DNA from: MFD04580-c1 sp963702995
GTDB taxonomy: Bacteria; Planctomycetota; Phycisphaerae; Tepidisphaerales; Tepidisphaeraceae
Assembly (NCBI GenBank): GCA_963702995.1
Contig: OY969783.1
Coordinates: 1,860,001-1,924,000, forward strand
Length of the DNA stretch: 64,000 nucleotides
Direction of reading: 5' to 3'
Under the pieces are notes generated by a model. The model did not search any database, was not told the DNA's origin, and worked only from the letters and a program-made list of their open reading frames with translations. Below, piece after piece: positions 9,892-15,572 of the stretch (the first letter of the stretch is position 1; each line of letters opens with the position of its first letter). Position numbers and translations under genes: made by a program.

Positions 9892-10833
9892 TCACGTGCG
9901 GCTCGGCCCGGGGGCTTGAGGGGCGCGTTGTCGGCCCTGCTCCGGAGGGAGGTTGAAGGTCACGACGGTCCGAACACCGTTGCGGTAGACTTCGACGGTG
10001 CGGGTCTTGACCTCGGGCGCTGCCGCCGGGGCGGCCGCGACCACCGGCTGCGTGGTCGCCGCAGGCTCCGAAAGAGCGTTGATCGACGTCAGCGCACCTT
10101 GCCCGTCGTCCTTCTCGCCGCGCAGTTCGGCCAGGTCGGTCTTGTCGGTCGCGACCTCGCCGTGGTCAGGCCCGCTCCGCAGGACCATCCAGGGGCGGGC
10201 GACGCTCGCCGCCAACTGGAGGATGCGCGCCTGCTCCGGCGTGACCAGGAAGGTGACGTTGTTCGACGGCCCCGTGCTCTGCTGCGGCTGGCCTTCCGGA
10301 GCGGCGTTCCCCGCCCCCAGGTTGCGGCCGATGGCCAGGACCCGCAGGTCCTGAAGGACGGTCCGCGCGGCTTGAAGGTGTGTTTTCTCGTTGTTGACGA
10401 TCGCCATCACGTCCACGTGGGCGCCGGGGGTGATCATCCCCGCGACGCCGGTGATGTCGTCGATGCTCACCGTCATGGCTCGCATCCCCGGCGTGATGTG
10501 GGCCTGGAGCCCTTTCTCGCCAATGCGCCCCAGGACCGGCTCGACGATCGGCTGCCCTTTGACGATCGACGTGGTCACCTCTCGCCCCGCGACGTCCGCC
10601 ACCCGCTGGAACGCCTGGGTCGGCGCCAGGGCGTTGGGCATCTGGGCCACGGTGAGGTCCTCGGGCGTCAGCTCGCGGCCGGCGGGGATGTCGCCTTTGG
10701 CGACCACGACCGACGTCGTGTCGGCCTGCACCGGGGCTGGCCCGTGCGGCTTCAACATCTTCTTGGCCAGCACCAGCGCGACCAGCCCCAGCCCTACCGC
10801 CAGCACCAACGGCATCCACGTCTTCAAGTTCAT
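9892..10833 (-). CDS. cpaB: Flp pilus assembly protein CpaB/RcpC
   Basis: The product is 313 residues, with a ribosome site (GGAGCAACT) directly upstream. An N-terminal membrane segment (MPLVLAVGLGLVALVLAKK) is followed by a SAF domain (SVVVAKGDIPAGRELTPEDL, then VAGREVTTSIVKGQPIV) and the RcpC domain (GMRAMTVSIDDITGVAGMIT, then PGAHVDVMAIVN, VTFLVTPEQARILQLAAS). SAF domains in this family may bind peptidoglycan or glycans, and CpaB/RcpC is thought to link the secretin with the inner-membrane machinery. It is the first gene after the repeat-filled gap, so its transcript may start there. Confidence 0.92.
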   Translation of the reverse strand: MNLKTWMPLVLAVGLGLVALVLAKKMLKPHGPAPVQADTTSVVVAKGDIPAGRELTPEDLTVAQMPNALAPTQAFQRVADVAGREVTTSIVKGQPIVEPVLGRIGEKGLQAHITPGMRAMTVSIDDITGVAGMITPGAHVDVMAIVNNEKTHLQAARTVLQDLRVLAIGRNLGAGNAAPEGQPQQSTGPSNNVTFLVTPEQARILQLAASVARPWMVLRSGPDHGEVATDKTDLAELRGEKDDGQGALTSINALSEPAATTQPVVAAAPAAAPEVKTRTVEVYRNGVRTVVTFNLPPEQGRQRAPQAPGPSRT

Positions 10834-11033
10834 AGTTGCTCCAGTTCAACGTCCAGCTATCGCTTGCTTTCGGCACGGAGCGGAAGCGGCTTTACCGCGC
10901 CGGCCGTTTATGCCGCGAGTGATGTGATCCAAAGCGGGCCCCCCGCAACCCAGCGCCGACTGAGGCTGTTTGAAGGGTCCGACAACGTGTGGTGTCAAAG
11001 GCAGTCTGGAAGCCAACGAGCCGCGACCGTGAG

Positions 11034-11132
11034 AGGCTGTCGGAAAACTGGTAACATCGACCTAACGACCGCCGTTTTCGAGCGAAAAACGAGGCATTTT
11101 TCGACGATTTTGGGGTTTTTCGACAGTCTGGT
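11034..11132 (+). repeat. Repeat A, copy 1 (palindromic ends)
   Basis: About 99 bases beginning GGCTGTCGGAAAACTGGTAA and ending TTTTTCGACAGTCTGGT. The ends are inverted copies of one another, so the unit can fold into a stem enclosing a variable middle that itself contains AAAAAC/GTTTTT-like arms. It is slightly degenerate compared with copies 2 and 3. Confidence 0.85.
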
Positions 11133-11208
11133 GAGGGAGCGGTTGGCGGCCCGAATCGCGCCGTCCAACGATGCTAAAGATCCCCCGCCCCCGCCGGCCG
11201 CTCCCTCA
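11133..11208 (+). repeat. Repeat B, copy 1 (palindromic ends)
   Basis: About 76 bases bounded by GAGGGAGCGG and its inverse CCGCTCCCTC, with the interior CGCGCCGTCCAACGATGCTA. It abuts repeat A copy 1 directly. It is unrelated in sequence to repeat A. Confidence 0.85.
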
Positions 11209-11266
11209 CTAACCTGTCGAAAAACCGTCCGGTCAGGCGCCCGCATCAAACGAGCCGCGACCGTAA

Positions 11267-11366
11267 CAGACTGTCGAAAAACTGGTGACAGCGACCTGAC
11301 GACCGCCGTTCTTGAGCGAAAAACGAAGCATTTTTCGGCGTTTTTTGGGTTTTCCGACAGTCTGGT
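11267..11366 (+). repeat. Repeat A, copy 2
   Basis: This 100-base unit starts CAGACTGTCGAAAAACTGGT and ends TTTTCCGACAGTCTGGT. The interior (GACAGCGACCTGACGACCGC, then GCGAAAAACGAAGCATTTTT) is nearly identical to copy 3. Confidence 0.88.
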
Positions 11367-11368
11367 AA

Positions 11369-11467
11369 CAGACTGTCGAAAAACTGGTGACAGCGACCCA
11401 ATGACCGCCGTTTTTGAGCGAAAACGAAGCATTTTTCGGCGTTTTTTGGGTTTTTCGACAGTCTGGT
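11369..11467 (+). repeat. Repeat A, copy 3 (head-to-tail with copy 2)
   Basis: This is a near-identical copy of the preceding unit, separated by two bases. Start and end carry the same terminal inverted repeat (CAGACTGTCGAAAAAC / GTTTTTCGACAGTCTG). Differences from copy 2 include one missing A in the central A-run. Confidence 0.88.
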
Positions 11468-11545
11468 AAGGGAGCGGTTGGCGTCCCGAGTCGCGCCGTC
11501 CGACGATGCCAAAGATCCCCCCGCCGCCGCCCGGCCGCTCCCTCA
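11468..11545 (+). repeat. Repeat B, copy 2
   Basis: This unit begins AAGGGAGCGGTTGGCGTCCC and ends CCGGCCGCTCCCTCAC. Alignment by eye with copy 1 shows the same interior (CGCGCCGTCCGACGATGCCA) with a few substitutions. It again follows a repeat A directly. Confidence 0.85.
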
Positions 11546-11548
11546 CCA

Positions 11549-11648
11549 ACCTGTCGAAAAACCTATAACCGCGACCTAACGACCCCCGTTCTCAGACGAA
11601 AAACGAAGCATTTTTCGGCGTTTTGCTTGGGTTGTTCGACAGTCTGGT
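11549..11648 (+). repeat. Repeat A, copy 4
   Basis: This copy begins CCTGTCGAAAAACCTATAAC and ends TTGTTCGACAGTCTGGT. It keeps the AAACGAAGCATTTTTCGGCG core but is more diverged at the left. It completes an A-B-A-A-B-A series. Confidence 0.82.
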
Positions 11649-11700
11649 CCGGAAGTGGGGGCCCGCGGCCGGCGGGCGCCGACCGAACATTGAACAGCCA

Positions 11701-11746
11701 AGTCGCCGGGTACGGCGACTGCCCGCTTCCTGACGGGCGCGGCTTT
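11701..11746 (-). repeat. Dispersed 44-bp repeat, copy near Tad array
   Basis: Read on the minus strand this matches the plus strand at about 15312-15355 with three mismatches in 44 bases. The shared core is GCGGGCAGTCGCCGTAC, preceded by AGCCGCGCCCGT and AGGAA. It is non-coding in both places. Confidence 0.75.
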
Positions 11747-11803
11747 GGGAGACGGTATTGCGGCGAAAGGCGACGTGAAAAATCCGAAGGAACGATCGAT
11801 TGG

Positions 11804-12901
11804 CTACCGAACGGTGGCGACCGTCCCGGGGTTATGCACCGTCATCGAGAAGGAACCGATGTTGTTGCTCCACTCGTAGCCGTCCCAGGTGGCGATGAAC
11901 ATACGGGTGGCGCCGCTGGGGACGATGAACTGCTGGACCGACCCATCATCACGGCGGCCGTCGCCGATGAAGAAGGTCTGCTTCAGCTTCGGGGCGAGCG
12001 TGGCGAAGTCGCGGCTGGCGGTCGTGGAGAAGTCCAGGTTGGCCGGCGCCGCCGTGCCGTCCGGGAGGTTGTCGTCGAGGAAGACGGCGACCAGGGAGTT
12101 GATTGGCGCCGTCATGTCGCTGATGCCGTGCTCCGGGCCGTCGTAGTTGTTGACCAGCCAACCCAGGTTGCCGTCGGCGGTGTACGTGGTGGAACTGCTG
12201 AAGTTGTTCGCGCCGCCGTTGACGCCGTCAAACGTCAGCGACGCGCCCGGCGTGAGGGTGACGCCGTTTGCCGCCAGCGGGGACTGCCGGGGGTTCGACG
12301 ACGTGCCGGCGTAGTCCGGGTCGTTGGCGGGGTTGTTCGCGCTCGCGATCGTCCCCGCCGGCTCGCCGGCGAGGAATGGGTTGCTGGTCGCCGGCACCGT
12401 GAAGGCGATGGAGGTGCCCCCGGTGACGGTCGCGATCGACTGGACGGTGATGTCGCAGGTCGGGCGGCCGATCAGTTTTGCGAAGAGTAACGGGACGGCC
12501 GTGCCGCGGGCGGCGGTGTGCCGGGCGGTAACGCGTACGGCGTTCGCGGCGTTGGGGTCGGTCGTCGAGGTGAATGTTTTGGCCGATGTGTCCCAGATGC
12601 CCATCTCGATGTCGGCCGGGTCGAGGTTCATCGGCGCACCGTCAACAATGTTGTCGGCCGCCGCCGCGGTGGCGTTGCTCGCCGCGGCGCTTTGGCCGGC
12701 CAGGATGTTCTTCAGGCCGAAGGCGCCGTATCGCGCGGCCGCGTCGGCCGCGATCCGCATCTGCACCTTCACAAGCTGCACCCGCGCCAGGTCCACGCCC
12801 AGGGAGGTCATCGCGACCAGTGCGACGAACAACACAATCACCAGCGGGACCGCGGACCCGCCGCGGGGCTTGCCTTCGGTCGATTGAAGTGGCTTGCGCA
12901 T
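11804..12901 (-). CDS. TadG-like pilus protein with C-terminal PEP-CTERM-type extracellular domain
   Basis: ATG 12901 opens a 365-residue protein; the longer frame to 13075 is a low-complexity shadow. The N-terminus (GGSAVPLVIVLFVALVAMTS, then LGVDLARVQLVKVQMRIAAD and AAARYGAF) is the single membrane anchor and amphipathic helix typical of TadE/TadG-like pilus proteins. Residues from about 190 on change character: SLTFDGVNGG, then LVAVFLDDNLPDGTAAP, LKQTFFIGDGRRDDGSVQQF and VPSGATRMFIATWDGYEWSN. That set of motifs is familiar from surface proteins carrying PEP-CTERM sorting signals and from PA-IL/LecA-like folds. Attachment by the pilus is therefore an inferred role. It lies 77 bases downstream of tadE. 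Confidence 0.75.
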   Translation of the reverse strand: MRKPLQSTEGKPRGGSAVPLVIVLFVALVAMTSLGVDLARVQLVKVQMRIAADAAARYGAFGLKNILAGQSAAASNATAAAADNIVDGAPMNLDPADIEMGIWDTSAKTFTSTTDPNAANAVRVTARHTAARGTAVPLLFAKLIGRPTCDITVQSIATVTGGTSIAFTVPATSNPFLAGEPAGTIASANNPANDPDYAGTSSNPRQSPLAANGVTLTPGASLTFDGVNGGANNFSSSTTYTADGNLGWLVNNYDGPEHGISDMTAPINSLVAVFLDDNLPDGTAAPANLDFSTTASRDFATLAPKLKQTFFIGDGRRDDGSVQQFIVPSGATRMFIATWDGYEWSNNIGSFSMTVHNPGTVATVR

Positions 12902-12978
12902 ACGTCGGTGCCTTCCAGGGACGGGTTCGGCTCCAGGCCCGCTCCGGCGGCACCGGGCGGCAATCGCGCGCCCGGCCC

Positions 12979-13431
12979 TCATTCGTGGCGCATCGTCGCG
13001 GCGACGCTCACCGATTTCGTCGGCGAGATCCCACCGAACACCGTCGGCAGCGGGTGAACGTGGAAGTTCCCCCATGTGGTGCTGACGGTCACCGTGCAGG
13101 CCGTCCCCGCGGTCGTCCCGGCGATCGTGGCGGGCACGGTCGTGACCGAATAGCCGCAGTTCTGCATCCCCGCGGTCTGCATTGCGGCGTCCACAACGCT
13201 CTGGACCGTCGTATTGGTGGCGGTGGACAAGATCGCCTCGCGAGCCCCGTCTCGGGCGGCCCCCTGGAGCGAGTTCTTCGCGTAGAGGTAGTAGCCGTAC
13301 TCGACGACGCCAAAGGCGAGGTAGAACAACAGCGGGCAGACCAGCGCCATCTCCATGACGGCGCTGGCGCGGCGTCGGTGCCGGATCGACATCTGTCCGG
13401 CGGCGCCGGTCGTGCTCTTATAGCCTTGCAT
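12979..13431 (-). CDS. tadE: TadE-like minor pilin
   Basis: The 150-residue product has a basic start and a TadE domain: ASAVMEMALVCPLLFYLAFG, then VVEYGYYLYAKNSLQGAARD and GAREAI. The Glu of VMEMAL is the conserved residue after the prepilin-like cleavage region. TadE proteins are processed by the Tad prepilin peptidase and act as minor pilins. The C-terminal part is Thr/Val-rich with two Cys residues (NCGYSV, GTACTV) that could form a disulfide. It sits between the prepilin peptidase and the TadG-like gene. Confidence 0.88.
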   Translation of the reverse strand: MQGYKSTTGAAGQMSIRHRRRASAVMEMALVCPLLFYLAFGVVEYGYYLYAKNSLQGAARDGAREAILSTATNTTVQSVVDAAMQTAGMQNCGYSVTTVPATIAGTTAGTACTVTVSTTWGNFHVHPLPTVFGGISPTKSVSVAATMRHE

Positions 13432-13658
13432 CAGGTCCTCCCGAGGGCGTTCAACATCGACGCCTCCTATGCCTCATCGGCCCGCCCAACGCGTTACTGT
13501 GCTGTCGCCGGGCCGATTATGGCCCGTAAGCGCTGGAGCGGGGCCAAGGCCCGGCCTCCGTCGGAATCTCCGTTACAGCCGGGACGGCCCATGGCCGTGC
13601 GGCCGCCGGGGCGACCGCCTGGCTTGACGCGGGCGCGGGCCGCCCTTCGACCGGCCGA

Positions 13659-14213
13659 TCAAGCGCGGCCGCCATGGTTAAGGAAGTACAATACGACCAG
13701 GGTTGCGGCCAATACGGGGACGGCGAACGGGAGCGGGCGGTCGATCGATCGGAACGATTCTCCGGTCGCGGCCGCGTCGGTGACGCCGAGGTCGCGGGCG
13801 TGGGCGAGATGGATGGCGACGACAGCGCTGTTGCGGGCCAACGCCCGAAGCTTTCCGGTGGCGGCCGCCTGCGTCAGGACGATGACGAGGCCGATCAGGG
13901 CCTCGACCACGAAGACCATGAAAGTTGTCCCCGGGCCGAGCCATGCCCCCATCGCCGCCAGGAGCTTCACGTCCCCGCCGCCGACCGCGCCGATCGCGAA
14001 CATTGGGAAAGTCAGCCCGAACCCGACGAGCAGGCCCAGCCCCGCGTCGGCCGGGGAGACCGAGCCGCCGCTCATGAAGCTCTGGCCGACGCCGGCGAGG
14101 AGCATGCCGAACGTCAGCCAGTTCCGGATCTTGCGGGTGCGCCAGTCCGCCACGGCGGCCCAGGTGAGCAGCAGGACCATCGGCAGGTAAGGCGAGAAGG
14201 CGTGCAGAGGCAT
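13659..14213 (-). CDS. tadV: Prepilin peptidase TadV/CpaA
   Basis: This 184-residue polytopic protein has the aspartic prepilin peptidase motifs: an early Asp (WAAVADWRTRKIRN) and the GGGD box (FAIGAVGGGDVKLLAAMGAW). It cleaves the leader of Flp prepilins and TadE-type pilins at the inner membrane. The length and single-domain form match TadV/CpaA rather than the longer type IV PilD enzyme. It lies 155 bases downstream of the first pilin gene. Confidence 0.92.
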   Translation of the reverse strand: MPLHAFSPYLPMVLLLTWAAVADWRTRKIRNWLTFGMLLAGVGQSFMSGGSVSPADAGLGLLVGFGLTFPMFAIGAVGGGDVKLLAAMGAWLGPGTTFMVFVVEALIGLVIVLTQAAATGKLRALARNSAVVAIHLAHARDLGVTDAAATGESFRSIDRPLPFAVPVLAATLVVLYFLNHGGRA

Positions 14214-14368
14214 CGGTATCTCCAGGGATCGAGCGCTTCCGTGGGTATATCGGCCTGCGGGGGCTTGTTTTGGAGGGAAGAATCGCGGATCGGCACGTCA
14301 AGCGGCGCAGCGTCGGCCGCGTGGCGCGGGGAGGGGTGGGCAGGTCCGAGAAAGAGCGGGCGGCGAGG

Positions 14369-14539
14369 TCAGAGCGACGCGTTAACGCTCGTCCACCGGG
14401 CCAGGACCTTGGTGCCGAAGGTGGAAATGACGGCGACCGTCGCGGCGATGATGAGGCCCGCGACGAGCACGTACTCGATGACTTCTCCCCCGGTGTCGTC
14501 CGTGAGCAGCCGCCATGCAAGGAGGTTGACGCGTCTCAT
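14369..14539 (-). CDS. flp: Flp family pilin, gene 2 (distal copy)
   Basis: ATG 14539 gives a 56-residue product; the longer frame upstream is an artefact. MRRVNLLAWRLLTDDTG is followed by GEVIEYVLVAGLIIAATVAV and a short tail (FGTKVLARWTSVNASL). The G/GEVIEY pattern puts Glu at +5 and Tyr at +6 after the cleavage site, as in Flp prepilins. It is close in sequence to the other pilin gene at 14743-14913. Its ribosome site (CGGGAT) is weaker, so it may be the less abundant subunit. Confidence 0.88.
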   Translation of the reverse strand: MRRVNLLAWRLLTDDTGGEVIEYVLVAGLIIAATVAVISTFGTKVLARWTSVNASL

Positions 14540-14742
14540 ACATATCCCGCGTGAAGCCGGGCTCTGGGCGTGCCGGGGGTGGGATCGGGGAAAACAGGCC
14601 GCCGCGCCCACGCAGGTGAGCGCGGCGGCCCGGGCCAACCTGCCCGCCGAACACCGCGCGGGCATGCGCCAATGCTTACGCAAAGACCGCCGATGAACCA
14701 ATGCCATCGACTGCCGATGCTGAGGATCGGCCGCCGATGTCG

Positions 14743-14913
14743 TTACATCGACGCGTTGAGCGACGTCCAGCGGGCGAGCACCTTCGTGCCGACCGTCGAG
14801 ATCGACGCGATTGCCGCCACGATGATCAGGCCGGCGATGAGCGCGTATTCGAGCACTTCGCCGCCCTGTTCGTCCAACACCAGATTCCGGACCAGGTTCT
14901 TCATCGCCTTCAT
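14743..14913 (-). CDS. flp: Flp family major pilin, gene 1 (short gene)
   Basis: This 56-residue gene was read directly from the sequence. ATG 14913 follows a near-ideal ribosome site (AAGGAGAAATC) and the stop is TAA at 14743-14745. The product reads MKAMKNLVRNLVLDEQG, then GEVLEYALIAGLIIVAAIAS and ISTVGTKVLARWTSLNASM. Cleavage is expected before GEVLEY. With its strong ribosome site and position at the head of the Tad locus, it is the likely major pilin, polymerised by TadA/B/C. It shares length and tail with the second copy, so the pair arose by duplication. Confidence 0.9.
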   Translation of the reverse strand: MKAMKNLVRNLVLDEQGGEVLEYALIAGLIIVAAIASISTVGTKVLARWTSLNASM

Positions 14914-15572
14914 GATTTCTCCTTAAAAGGCGAACGATCGTTGCCTCGGCACGACACCGCCCCGATGAGGGACCAGACGGTCCCACAGGGGGCGGAATCG
15001 AAATCCGCCCGACCGAGGGGCCCTGCGCGAGTGCCCGGCGCTGACTGGCCGCGGCCACGCCCGCCCACACGCGGACTGACCGGTTCATGCCTGCCCCCCG
15101 GTGCCGGTCTTACCCGGCGGCCGAAGGACAAGCCTGACTGCAACCGTCTCATCGGACGCCTGCTCGGGCCGCTTAACAGGGGCTGACCGAATGATTGATA
15201 GCTGGCGTTTATCGGAACAACCTCTCCGTGCTGCTCCTCACCATTGATCGTGCCCGACGTTATCGGAACAGCCTGTCAAGAAACTTACCTCTGCGAGGAC
15301 GGCGTTCAACGAGCCGCGCCCGTTAGGAAGCGGGCAGTCGCCGTACTCGACGACTGATCTGTTCCACGCCCCGCTTCCTTACGGACCTCGGCGAACTCGG
15401 TCGAGCCGGCGCGGCTCGTTGGCAGGCGTCCCTTCAACGGAGGGCTTCTTGACAGTCTCGGAAGCGCGCCACCATGCGCTTTGGCCGACCGTGCCGCAAG
15501 CCCTTATCATGCCGCCGGCCCCTCTTTGCGGGCCGTCCCGTCACTTTAAATCCCCCGTCCGTTGGAGGCCCA
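14914..15572. other. Intergenic region between divergent pilin and glycosidase genes
   Basis: This 659-base stretch should contain the promoter of the Tad locus (-) and that of the glycoside hydrolase (+). It holds a long inverted repeat at 15308-15420 and two copies of a short motif (TTATCGGAACA, about 15209 and 15260). No gene was recognised. Confidence 0.65.
15308..15420. repeat. Long inverted repeat containing the dispersed 44-bp element
   Basis: The left arm begins AACGAGCCGCGCCCG and the right arm ends GGCGCGGCTCGTT. Inside, GGAAGCGGGC and GCCCCGCTTCC form a second pair. The left half (15312-15355) matches 11701-11746 on the opposite strand with three mismatches. Confidence 0.75.

Larger units (their letters stand above)
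10834..11803. other. Gene-free repeat region inside the Tad locus
   Basis: These 970 bases separate cpaB from the TadG-like gene. Most of it is the repeat array at 11034-11648. The rest holds a dispersed 44-bp repeat (11701-11746) and a short motif (ACGAGCCGCGACCGT) at about 11016 and 11250. Open frames across the array are by-products of the repeats. The promoter for cpaB and the genes beyond it should lie here, but I cannot point to it. Confidence 0.75.

Noticed and set aside
10995..11549. Open frames on both strands across the repeat array, with repeated peptide sequences
   Set aside because: The peptide repeats simply follow the DNA repeats. There is no ribosome site or domain, and the frames overlap one another on both strands.
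11034..11648. Possible CRISPR array
   Set aside because: Units are ~100 and ~77 bp with inverted ends and no unique spacers.
14369..15088. A 239-residue protein ending in pilin sequence
   Set aside because: Only the last 56 codons have pilin features. The upstream part overlaps the other pilin gene and reads as low-complexity.
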